64,000 nt of DNA, taken from positions 424,075,055 to 424,139,054 of the forward strand of contig NC_134353.1 of NCBI RefSeq assembly GCF_048569485.1, in the 5' to 3' direction. This document shows, piece by piece, positions 23,967-35,279 of the stretch (position 1 is its first letter; each line of letters begins with the position of its first letter). The stretch comes from Anomaloglossus baeobatrachus (lineage: Eukaryota; Chordata; Amphibia; Anura; Aromobatidae). The notes under the pieces were generated by a model. It saw only the letters and a program-made list of their open reading frames with translations. It was not told the DNA's origin and made no database searches. A program made the translations under genes and the position numbers.

Positions 23967-26040
23967 TAGAGTTGAGCGAGGTTCGCCAATTTCATGTTCG
24001 AGTGATTTTGGGGGTGCTCAAGATCGTACTGGAACTCGAGCTTTTTGCTAAAAGCTCGACAGTTCGAGTTACGTTCGAGAACGGTTCGATCACCAAAATG
24101 CCTAGCTAGTTACTAGCTGGCTTTTCACTATAATAGTGTGAGTCACTGTGATTCATGCTATTATCAAATTTCAGCGTATAGTGTGCGGGGGGGACGCGGT
24201 TTAGATCTGTGCTGCTGCTGAGTGCTGAAAGAATGCCGATCGCCATTTTTTTTTCCTAACCGCGTGTGCAGTGTGGCGGGCCAGAATGTCAGCCAATCAC
24301 AGACACACACACAGCTATGTGGATTTTTGCCAGACAAGCAAGGGCATGTGTCATAGGCTGTGCATGTCACATGTCCTTACCTTATAAGATATGGCCATTT
24401 TCCCCTTCGGCGTCATTATCTGCCTTCTGTGTGTGGGTGACAGTCACCACTCACGCTGCTGCTGCCGCTCCTGCTGTGTGCGCTATAGCATAGTGCAATC
24501 TACACCGCGCTGTAGGGATTAGGGACTGCTGGTTATTTCAGCCCTTTTCAGGGCTGATTTCCAGGCGTTCATAGCCATAGCTGCTAGGCAGGTCCGTGCA
24601 AACACTATGTACAGCTTTAGATAACAGCGTCTGGCTACCTCAGCTCAGGAAATTCCTTGCTGCATTTTTTCATTAGCAGGGATCGAAAGTGAGGCTTCCT
24701 TTCCTGTCCTAGTACCCACAGAACCCGGGCACTCTACCCACCTGCCCAGTTTTGCCATGCTATTTTATTTGCCCAAAGAGCTGACACTTTTTGTGCCATC
24801 CTAAAAGTGCCTGCAATACTAAGTTAGTGTTCCTTTCCTGTCCTGGTACCCACAGAACCCGGGCACTCTACCCACCTGCCCAGTTTTGCCACGCTATTTT
24901 ATTTGCCCACAGAGCTGATACTTTTTGTGCCATCCTAAAAGTGTCTGGAATACTAAGTTAGTGTTCCTTTCTTGTCCTGGTACCCACAGAACCCGGGCAC
25001 ACTACCCACCTGCCCAGTTTTGCCACGCTATTTTATTTGCCCAAAGGGCTGACACTTTTTGTGCCATCCTAAAAGTGTCTGGAATGCTAAGTTAGTGTTC
25101 CTTTCCTGTCCTGGTACCCACAGAACCCGGGCACTCAACCCACCTGCCCAGTTTTGCCACACAATTTTATTTGCCCAAAGAGCTGACACTTTTTGTGCCA
25201 TCCTAAAAGTGTATGGAATACTAAGTTAGTGTTCCTTTCCTGTCCTGGTACCCACAGAACCTGGGCACGCTACCCACCTGCCCAGTTTTGCCACGCTATT
25301 TTATTTGCCCAAAGAGCTGACACTTTTTGTGCCATCCTAAAAGTGTCTGGAATTCTAAGTTAGTGTTCCTTTCTTGTCCTGGTACCCACAGAACCCGGGC
25401 ACGCTACCCACCTGCCCTGTTTTGCCACGCTATTTTATTTGCCCAAAGAGCTGACACTTTATGTACCATCCTAAAAGTCTCTGGAATACTAACTTAGTGT
25501 TCCTGTGCTGCCAATCAAGGTACACCACATGTGCATTCTACACTCCTCTCCATTAGTGCTACGCAATTTTAATTTACAAAAGTGCGGCCACTGTTAGGGG
25601 CATACTCCAGTTGTCTATGATACCACCTTAGTGTTCCTTTGCTGTTAATCAAGGTACACCATATGTGCATTCTACACTCCTCTCCATTACTGCTACGCAA
25701 TTATTAACTGCAGGTAGTCCATCCAATCTGTGACGAAGGTGCAGGCGTGAATATAAAGTTGCCTTCATCCAAAGGTGGTTCTCTTGATGTCTGACAGAGC
25801 TCAACATGACCAGCTGGTTCTACTTCTAAAACAACTGACGACCTGTGAATCACACTCCCTGTTGCGGGTAAAGGGTTGGAAGGTCACCGTGAAAAAGCAT
25901 GTGTGACTGCTGTCCCCACAGTCACAGAGGATGAAGAGCACGCAGATGCACTTGATGGGGCAGACGGTGGTTGCACAGGCCCTCTACAATAGCTGGGAGA
26001 GCAGCCTGGGGAGAAATTGCCCACCTGCCTCCCGGCCTAG
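23967..26040 (+). mobile_element. hAT element copy 3, 5' portion
   Basis: Starts TAGAGTTGAGCGAGGTTCG, the same terminus as copy 2, directly inside the LTR of 22235-23966. The leader contains CAGAATGTCAGCCAATCACAGACAC, an empty site for the PLE scrap in copy 2. It is followed by a divergent tandem array and then, from about 25720, degraded sequence that may derive from the N-terminal part of a related transposase. No 3' end was found, so the right limit is approximate. Confidence 0.7.
24750..25700. repeat. Divergent 134 bp tandem array of hAT copy 3
   Basis: About six units carry CCACAGAACCCGGGCAC and TTTTGTGCCATCCTAAAAGTG, then two units of another type carry AATCAAGGTACACCA. The segment GCCATCCTAAAAGTG...ACTAAGTTAGTGTTCC is recognisably related to GGCATCCTAAAAGTG...CATTAGTGTCCC of the arrays in copies 1 and 2. 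The period is conserved although most of the sequence has changed. Confidence 0.85.
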
Positions 26041-26850
26041 CCCGCCCCTGTTAACGAACATGGTAGAACAACTGACTCATTCACAGCATACGTGATCGAA
26101 AAACTTCAAAAAAATGTCTAGACATAAATATGATATCAATGATTTGAGAAGAAGAGAAGCATGGTGGATTTTCCAGCTAAACACCCGTGTCCCCTAAAGG
26201 TGGCTTTACACGCTACGATATCGCTAAAGCGATCTCGTTGGGGTCACGGAATTTGTGACGCCCATCCGGCAGCTTTAACAATCTCGTTGTGTGTGACACC
26301 TATTAGCGATTTTGAATCGCTGCAAAAACGTTCAAAATCGCTAATCGGTGACATGCCCCCCTCTTCCCAAATATCGTTGCTGCTGCAGTAACGATGTTGT
26401 TCCTCGTTCCTGCGGCAGCACACATCGCTACGTGTGACATCGTGGGAGCGAGGAACATCTCCTTACCTGCGTCCCACCAGCAATGAGGAATGAAGGAGGT
26501 GGGCGGGATGTTCGTTCCGCTCATCTCCGCCCCTCCGCTTTGATTGGGCGCCCGCTTAGTGACGTCGCTGTGAAGCTGAACAAACCGCCCCCTTAGAAAG
26601 GAGGCGGTTCGCCGGTCATAGCGACGTCGCAGAGCAGGTATGTGCGTGTGACGCTGCCGTAGCTATAATGTTTGCTACAGCAGAGATCACCACATACGGC
26701 CGTACGATGGGGGCGGGTGCTATCACGCTCGACATCGCTAGCATCGGCTAGCGATGTCGCAGCGTGTAAAGCGGCCTTAAGGCTTAAACCTTAGATGGGA
26801 CATCATGTTATATTACTAATTGAAATACAATATATGATAGAGGTCATCAT
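26041..26850. other. AT-rich flank of hAT copy 2, with a nested MITE
   Basis: Outside the MITE at 26198-26777 this is AT-rich DNA with no gene. It ends with the left target duplication of hAT copy 2 (GTCATCAT, 26843-26850). It is probably the same older unit that resumes at 40674. Confidence 0.5.
26198..26777. mobile_element. Harbinger-type MITE
   Basis: Ends AGGTGGCTTTACACGC and GCGTGTAAAGCGGCCT are near-perfect inverted repeats, flanked by TAA (26195-26197, 26778-26780). Subterminal motifs CGATATCGCTA and GCTAGCGATGTCGC repeat in both orientations. There is no coding capacity. Confidence 0.85.
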
Positions 26851-27202
26851 TAGAGTTGAGCGCGGTTCGTGGTTCGTGGTTCTCCAGTTCGAGTGATTTT
26901 GGGGGCTGTTCTAGATCGAAGTAGAACTCAAGCTTTTTGCTAAAGCTCGATAGTTCTAGTTACGTTCGAGAACGGTTATAGCAGCAAAAAGCCAAGCTAA
27001 TTACTAGCTGGATTTCCGCTGTGCTAGTGTAAGTCACTCTGTGACTCACACTATTATGAAATTTCAGCGTATAGTGTGCGGGAACAGCGCATTCAGATCA
27101 CTGCTGCTGGGATAATGGCGATCTCCATTTTTTTTTTCCTTGTCTTCCTTCCCTAAGCGCGCGCGTGTAGTGGGGTGGGCCAGAATGTCAGCCAATCCCA
27201 GA

Positions 27203-27502
27203 GGGTCTCGCTCAGGATACAGCAGCACGGGAGGTGCGCACTACATTCAGGAACCCTCACTTACTCGAAAACATACAAAGGAGAGCAATACCTGAAGCGA
27301 CTATGTGAACAAGGCTATTATTAGCCGAAACGTAGGAATTGGTCGCAATAAGCTTAATGATCTCTCCTATGTTAATAAATATTTTTCACTTGCAAAAAAA
27401 CCATAGTGTGCAGTGTATCTATAATTAATGTTTACTGGGAGCTTCACCCGTACACTTGCACCTTAAATTGCTGATTAGAGTGCACGCCTTTTTCCTTTGT
27501 TT
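27203..27502 (+). mobile_element. Short PLE-derived insertion
   Basis: A 300-bp insert is flanked by a perfect 13-bp duplication AGCCAATCCCAGA (27190-27202, 27503-27515); hAT copy 3 has the uninterrupted sequence. At 27297-27346 the insert has a hammerhead-like layout: GCGAC pairs with GTCGC as stem I, GGCT pairs with AGCC as stem II, and GAAAC follows. The CUGANGA box is degraded. An AATAAATA motif lies downstream, as in PLE 3' regions. Assignment to PLEs rests on that layout. Confidence 0.6.
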
Positions 27503-27949
27503 AGCCAATCCCAGACACACACACAGCTAAGTGAACTTTTAGCCAGAGAAGCAACGGCATGTGTGATAGGATGTCCATGTCACATGTCCCTGCATTATAA
27601 AAACGGGTATCTGCCCGTCCGGACGCCATTATCTCTTCTGCGTCTGGGTGTCAGTCACCGCTGGCGAAGATCCTGTCTCCGATACTGCTGTGTATGCTCT
27701 ACACACACAGCGCTATACAGAATAGGGATAGAAGTTTCTATTAGCCCTTGTAAGGGCTAATAACAGCAGGCTCAGAGCCATAGGTGACAGTCAGGTCCGT
27801 GGAAACAGATTTTAACAGCTACAGAAGATAACAGCGTCTGTGTAGCTAAGGTCAGGAACTTCCTCGCTGCATTTCCCCATTAGGAGGGATAGAAAGTGAG
27901 GCTTCCTTTCCTGTACACTGACCCACAAACCTGCCACTGTACCCTCCTG

Positions 27950-30900
27950 CCCTTTGCACACTCAAGCTCATTGTTACTAAGCCATTATACTAGCAATCAC
28001 TGAGAAACTTAGTGGCATCCTAAAAGTGGCTGTTGGACTTCCATTAGTGTCCCACTGGTGCAAAGCTATTTGCAGCACCACTGCATTGCACACTCAAACT
28101 CCTTGTTACTAAGCCATTATACTAGCAAACACTGAGTAAACTTAGTGGCATCCTAAAAGTGGCTGTTGTACTCCATTTGTGTCCCACTGGTGCAAAGCTA
28201 TTTGCAGCACCACTGCATTGCACACTCAAACTCCTTGTTACTAAGCCATTATACTAGCAAACACTGAGTAAACTTAGTGGCATCCTAAAAGTGGCTGTTG
28301 GACTTCAATTAGTATCATATAAGGATAAAACTGCACATCAAACTTAGATAATAGTATAATGCCTCAAGAATATAGAAAAATGTTGGAAAATACAATAAAA
28401 AATGCTACTTGCTAACTTGAACATGTGAATAATGAATTGCATACCTGCCATGAATATTAGGAAAAAGGAGATATTTAGCAATCGCATTGATCAATGTAAC
28501 TGAGCCCCAAACCTCGTCAAGGTATATCTCTATATTGGGGTCCCTAGCTCTGTGACCCTAACTGTGTGTCATCTCATTGCAATTAAAAACTGCTGTGGGT
28601 GGAGAGGGGTAACCAAGGACTTTCTTATATAGGAGATGGAAAAACATGGCCGAAAGGGGCGGAGCTGTGTTCACATTCAGAAAAAAACTACACATAATTG
28701 AATAGGATAACTGAAGTGAGCACTAATATATATATTATGAGTGCAAGCCAAAAAATACATACTATATAAGGATAAGGCTGCACATCAAACTTAGATAATA
28801 GTATAATGCCTCAAGCATATGGAAAAATGTTGGAAAATACAATGAAAAATGCTACTTGCTAACTTGAACATGTGAATAATGAATTGCATACCTGCCATGA
28901 ATAATAGGAAAAAGGAGATATTTAGCAATCGCATTGATCAATGTAACTGAGCCCCAAAACCTCGTCAAGGTATATCTCTATATTGGGGTCCCTAGCTCTG
29001 TGACCCTAACTGTGTGTCATCTCATTGCAATTAAAAACTGCTGTGGGTGGAGAGGGGTATAAGAAAGTCCTTGGTTACCCCTCTCCACCCACAGCAGTTT
29101 TTAATTGCAATGAGATGACACACAGTTAGGGTCACAGAGCTAGGGACCCCAATATAGAGATATACCTTGACGAGGTTTTGGGGCTCAGTTACATTGATCA
29201 ATGCGATTGCTAAATATCTCCTTTTTCCTAATATTCATGGCAGGTATGCAATTCATTATTCACATGTTCAAGTTAGCAAGTAGCATTTTTCATTGTATTT
29301 TCCAACATTTTTCCATATGCTTGAGGCATTATACTATTATCTAAGTTTGATGTGCAGCCTTATCTTTATATGGTATGTATTTTTTGGCTTGCACTCATAA
29401 TATATATATTAGTGCTCATTTCGGACTTCAATTAGTGTCCCACTAGTGCAAATCTATTTGCAGCACCTCTGCATTGAACACTCAAGCTCATTGTTACTAA
29501 GCCGTTATACTAGCAAACACTGAGTAAACTTAGTGGCATCCTAAAAGTGGCTGTTGGACTTCCATTAGTGTCCCACTAGTGCAAATCTATTTGCAGCACC
29601 ACTGCATTGCACACTCAAACTCATTGTTACTAAGCCATTATACTAGCAAACACTGAGTAAACTTAGTGGCATCCTAAAAGTGGCTGTTGGACTTCCATTA
29701 GTGTCCCACTGGTGCAAAGCTATTTGCAACACCACTGCATTGCACACTCAAACTCATTGTTACTAAGCCATTATACTAGCAAACACTGAGTAAACTTAGT
29801 GGCATCCTAAAAGTGGCTGTTGGACTTCCATTAGTGTCCCACTAGTGCAAATCTATTTGCAGCACCTCTGCATTGAACACTCAAGCTCATTGTTACTAAG
29901 CCATTATACTAGCAAACACTGAGTAAACTTAGTGGCATCCTAAAAGTGGCTGTTGGACTTCCATTAGTGTCCCACTGGTGCAAAGCTATTTGCAGCACCA
30001 CTGCATTGCACACTCAAACTCATTGTTACTAAGCCATTATACTAGCAAACACTGAGTAAATTTAGTGGCATCCTAAAAGTGGCTGTTGGACTTCCATTAG
30101 TGTCCCACTGGTGCCAAGCAAGTCCCACCACCTCTGCATTCTCCCCTCCAGCCAATTTTTGCAAAGCCATTTTAATGTAAAAGAGTGCTGCCAGTTAGTG
30201 GCATCCTAAAAGTGGCTGTTGGACTCCATTAGTGTCCCACTGGTGCAAAGCTATTTGCAACACCACTGCATTGCACACTCAAACCCATTGTTACTAAGCC
30301 ATTATACTAGCAAACACTGAGTAAACTTAGTGGCATCCTAAAAGTGGCTGTTGGACTTCCATTAGTGTCCCACTGGTGCAAGGCTATTTGCAGCACCACT
30401 GCATTGCACACTCAAACTCATTGTTACTAAGCCATTATACTAGCAAACACTGAGTAAACTTAGTGGCATCCTTAAAGTGGCTGTTGGACTTCCATTAGTG
30501 TCCCACTGGTGCAAAGCTATTTGCAGCACCTCTGCATTGCACACGCAAACTCATTGTTACTAAGCCATTATACTAGCAAAGACTGAGTAAACTTAGTGGC
30601 ATCCTAAAAGTAGCTGTTGGACATCCATTAGTGTCCTACTTGTGCAAATCTATTTGCAGCACCTCTGCATTACACACTCAAACTCATTGTTACTAAGCCA
30701 TTATACTAGCAAACACTGAGTAAACTTAGTGGCATCCTAAAAGTGGCTGTTGGACTTCAATTAGTGTCCCACTAGTGCAAATCTATTTGCAGCACCTCTG
30801 CATTGAACACTCAAGCTCATTGTTACTAAGCCATTATACTAGCAAACACTGAGTAAACTTAGTGGCATCGTAAAAGTGGCTGTTGGACTTCCATTATTGT

Positions 30901-30975
30901 CCCACTGGTGCAAAGCTATTTGCAGCACCACTGCATTGCACACTCAAACTGATTGTTACTAAGCCATTATACTAG
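27950..30975. repeat. 133 bp tandem array, 5' side of hAT copy 2
   Basis: Units of about 133 bp with CACTCAAACTCATTGTTACTAAGCC, CTAGCAAACACTGAGTAAAC and GGCATCCTAAAAGTGGCTG. About fifteen units remain. The array is split by the insertion at 28314-29422. Around 30110-30200 one unit type differs (AGTCCCACCACCTCTGCATT). The units resemble those of copy 1 but form their own subgroup, as expected if arrays homogenise within a copy. Confidence 0.92.
28314..29422. mobile_element. 1.1 kb insertion: direct copy plus large palindrome
   Basis: Flanked by a 14-bp duplication GGACTTCAATTAGT (28300-28313, 29423-29436). It holds three copies of one roughly 330-370 bp sequence: two head to tail (from about 28317 and 28750) and a third in reverse. 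The second and third form arms (about 28712-29059 and 29076-29420) around a 16-base spacer. There is no open frame. Tandem and inverted joining together with a long variable duplication resembles Penelope-like elements, but no protein domain supports that. Confidence 0.75.
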
Positions 30976-31104
30976 CAAACTATGCTGCCAGTTTAAGGGC
31001 CATAGTTGCATTGTCAGGGATAGTTATTGTTGTTTATTCTGCTAATAAAGATAGACCACTGCTGCAATCTACACCACCTCTCAATTTTTACTACCACATT
31101 TTAA

Positions 31105-34100
31105 GTGCACAATCTTGTCGCAATCAAATTGAGTGGCAAAATGACAGATGCTGGTGGAAAGGGGAAGAGGCGTGTTGGAAAAGGAAAAAAAGGGTTTGTC
31201 CATAGGGAAGGTGGCAAAGCTCCATTAACATCTGCTGAAGATAGACCATCTTCCAGCAAAAGTAAGATGTCTACTACTTACCGTGGACAATCCGATGTGC
31301 TCCCTTTTTTACGGACACGAAAAACTGGAACAAAGGTAGCTGATGGCCAAAAAAAGAAAATGCTTGAATGGATCTCAAGTGGTCCAACAAGTGCCCTCTC
31401 CGCCACCTCAACTACCGCATCCAAAAAACACCAGTCCTCGGAGTTGTCATCCCAATCACACTTGCTTTCTGCCAGCTCTGAAGTCTCCATCCGCCCTTCA
31501 CAGTATGGTGGAACTGAGATGGCTGAGTCTGCGGAGCTGTTCAGTCACACTATATCCTGGGAATCAGAGGTCTGCTCCCAAGCTACAGTGAGTATAGACC
31601 AGGAAATGGTCTGCAGTGATGCCCAGAACCTTTGTGACTTAGATTCAAGTCGTGATGAACAAGTTTCTGAGCATAATGTTGACCCTTATTCACAAACTGA
31701 AACACCTGTTGTAATAGACAATGAGGAACATACTGATGACGATGAGACACAGATACCAGATTGGGATGACAACTTAAATATTGGTTCACATCAGGAAGAG
31801 GCTCGGTCTGAGGGTGAGGGGTGTGCAAACACAACGCTTGATGAGGAAGTTCTGGATCCCACCTACTGTCAACCCACAGTCAGGCACTCGAGGAGGTCAA
31901 CAGAGGTGGTGGAGGAGGATGCTACTGAACGAAGTTACCTTGTGCCTTCCTGGACATAGGAGTAGTACTGGTAGCACGTCTACAACTGCATCCTCAGCCA
32001 CCACTCTGCCTCTAAACACTAGTCGGGGGAGCTCAGCAGGTCACATGCCCTCTAAGCCTTGCCTAGCCTGGACCTTTTTTGACATAGAAATATCATGTGA
32101 TATGTAAAATTTGTCGTGATTCTGTTAGTAGAGGGCAAAACCTCAGGAGTTTGACAACTTCTTACATGAATCGTAAGATGAATAAATATCATATGTCCCA
32201 GTGGGAAGCTCACCGTGCTGCAATGCGGTCTAGCGGAGCGAACCAATCACCGCCTGCCCCTTCAAGTGCATCCGCGCGCTCTTCATCTTCTAGGACTGTG
32301 GGGACAGCTGTCACACCTGGTTTTCCACGCACAACTTCCACCACTGTAACCGCAACAGGCAGTTTGCTTGGTAGGTCGTCAGTTGGTTTGGAAGGGGAAA
32401 CAAGTGCGTGTGTACAGCTCTCTCAGACATCGATAGCATCAACGTTGAATGAAGGCAACATCATGTCTACGCCTGCACTTTCCTCACAAACCTGCATTTT
32501 TTCAGGGACACCCTACTCACCACCGTCTACACACAGCAGCCAGATCTCTGTCCCTCAGATGTGGACAAATAAAAGGCCATTTCCTGCAACCCATGACAAA
32601 GCTAAGAGGTTGACTTTATCCTTTTGTAAGCTCTTGGCTACCGAAATGCTGCCTTTCCGCCTGGTGGACACACAGGATTTTAGAGACCTTATGTCTGTCG
32701 CTGTGCCCCAGTACCAGATGCCCAGTCGCCACTACTTCTCTAAGAAAGGTGTGCCTGCGCTACACCAGCATGTCGCACACAATATCACCGCTTCCTTGAG
32801 AAACTCTGTGTGTCAATGGGTGCATTTCACCACCGATACTTGGACCAGTAAGCGTGGACAGGGACGTTACATGTCGCTGACTGGGCACTGGGTAACTATG
32901 GTGATAGATGGTGAATGGTCTGCTGCACAAGTCTTGCCGTCCCCACGATTTGTGTGTCAATCTTCTGTCTGTCCAAGTTCCACCACTGCTTCTGCCTCCT
33001 CCACCTCGTCTGGGTCCTCCACCTCCGCCCCAAGCCTGCCTGGTCAGGCCACCAGCATTCTAACTGCACAGAAGGAATCACGCACCCCTCATTACTATGC
33101 TGGCAGCAGAGCGCAACGGCATCAGGCGGTCTTTAGCTTGAAATGTCTTGGAAATAAGAGTCACACAGCGGCTGAGTTGTGGGCAGCTCTGTAGACTGAG
33201 TTTAATAAATGGTTGTCTCCACTCAACCTGCAGCCTGGTAAGGCCGTGTGCGACAATGCTGCAAACCTGGGTGCGGCCCTTCGCCTGGGCAAGGTGACAC
33301 ACGTGCCTTGTATGGCTCACGTGTTGAACCTTGTTGTCCAGCAATTTTTAACACACTATCCCGGCCTAGATGGCCTTCTGAACAGGGCACGAAAACTGTC
33401 TGCTCACTTCCGCCGTTCAACCACCGCTGCTGAGGACTTGCATCGCTCCAGAAGTCTTTCGGCCTGCCGGTTCATTGCCTGAAATGCAATGTGCCGACAT
33501 GCTGGAATTTGACTCTCCACATGTTACAGCGACTGTGGCAGCACCGTCGAGCCCTGGTGCAATACGTCATGACGTATAGCCTGGGCCAACAAGATGCAGA
33601 GGTGGGGCAGATCACCCTGATGGAGTGGTCTCAAATCAAGGACCTATGCACCCTTCTGCACAGTTTCGACATGGTGACGAATATGTTTAGCGCTGACAAT
33701 GCCATTATCAGCATGACAATTCCAGTCATTTACATGCTGGAGCACACGCTAAACAGTATTCAGATCAGGGGGTGGGACATCAGGAAGGGGAGGAACTACA
33801 GTAGGATTCATATGCGCAAGACACAACATCACCAAGGTCCAGACATTCATCATCACCAACGCATCAGGCATGGGACCATGGGGGACACGGATCAACAAGG
33901 GCGCATGGTAGCAGGCGAAATGTTGAGGAAGGTGCAGGAGAACATGAAGAAATGGAGGACAAACTGTCCATGGACATGGAAGACTCAGCGGATGAGGGAG
34001 ACCTTGGTTAAATTTCTGTTGAAAGAGGTTGGGGGGAGATGTCAGAGGAAGAAAAAACGGTTAGCACCTCTATGCCACAAACACAGCGTGGACTTGGTCC

Positions 34101-34751
34101 TCATGGCTGCGCAAGACACATGAGCGCCTTCTTGCTGCACTACCTCCAACATGACCCTCATATTGTCAAAATTAGAAGTGATGATGACTACTGGCTTGCC
34201 ACACTATTAGATCCCCGCTACAAGTCCAAATTTTGTGACATAATTCCAGCCATAGAAAGGGATGCACGTATGCAGGAGTATCAGCAGAAGCTGTTACTCG
34301 ATCTTAGCTCGGCTTTTCCACCAAACAACCGTGGTGCAAGGAGTGAATCTCCCAGTTGTAACTTGACAAACAAGCGATGGTCTCGTCATCTTCAACAGTC
34401 TACCCATACCAGTAGCACCGTATCTGGTGCTGGTAACAGCAATTTTATTGAATCTTTTCATAATATTTTTTAGACCATCCTTTGCAAGGCCACCAGAGAC
34501 AACAAGTCTGACACATAGTCAACGGCTGGAGAGGATGATACATGATGAACATCGATGCCATGACTTTGCAAATCGAGCCTTGCTCATTTTGGGCTTCAAA
34601 TCTTGAAAAATGGCCAGAGCTCTCCACTTACGCCTTGGAGATTTTGTCGTGTCCAGCTGCCAGCGTTGTCTCTGAACGTGTCTTCAGTGCTGCTGGGTGT
34701 GTGCTGACAGATAAGCGCACGCGTCTGGTAGTGACAATGTGGACAGACTAA
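31105..34751 (+). pseudogene. hAT transposase with BED zinc finger, copy 2 (broken)
   Basis: The gene lacks the large insertions of copy 1 but is broken by frame changes near 31925 and 32085 and by stops near 33192 and 33482. The opening frame MHNLVAIKLSGKMTDAGG runs to 31959. The BED finger is damaged (ICKICRDSVSRGQN remains near 32100). The hAT core is clear: DTWTSKRGQGRYMSLTGHW (near 32838), CDNAANLGAALRLGKVTHVP and CMAHVLNLV (near 33317), LLDPRYKSKFCD (near 34205). The C-terminal dimerisation region ends SERVFSAAGCVLTDKRTRL, with a stop at about 34749. It shows what the region interrupted in copy 1 looked like. Not functional. Confidence 0.88.
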
Positions 34752-34917
34752 AGGCCCTTTCACACACAGAGATAAATCTTTGGCAGATCTGTGGTTGCAG
34801 TGAAATTGTGGACAATCAGTGCCAGGTTTGTGGCTCTGTACAAATGGAACTATATGTCCATGATTTCACTGCAACCACAGATCTGCCAAGGATTTATCAC
34901 TGTGTGTGACGGGGCCT
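34752..34917. mobile_element. 166-bp Harbinger-type MITE
   Basis: Ends AGGCCCTTTCACACAC and GTGTGTGACGGGGCCT with long subterminal inverted repeats (ATCTGTGGTTGCAGTGAAAT and its complement), flanked by TAA (34749-34751, 34918-34920). Copy 1 reads GACTAACGTTCATC at the same place (17085 region), the exact empty site. Confidence 0.93.
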
Positions 34918-35279
34918 TAACATTCATCAAAATGAACAAGTCATGGATCCACAAGGAATTTACTACCCCTGTGTCATCCTGGGGAGAGTAAATGCTTGTG
35001 GATTTTGAATGTGCTTGATGCAAATCTACCTGTGAAGTGTACAACTAGGGCACAAGTGCTGCCACTGATGTGGTGTCTGTGTGGCCCAATTTTTGGAAAA
35101 AAGGGAGACTCTGCTTGGAGTAACCCTTGCTGTGTTTTTTTAAAAGGAGCCAAGATGAACAAGTCATGTTTCAGCAAAGACTTTGCTACCTACCCCGGTA
35201 TCATCCTGGAGACGGTTAAGGATGGCGTATTTTAATGTGCTTGATGCAAATCTACAAGTGAAGTGTACAACTAGGGCAC

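Noticed and set aside
3570-30975. Regular repeats considered as a CRISPR array
   Set aside because: Units are contiguous with no unique spacers, and the context is a vertebrate transposon.
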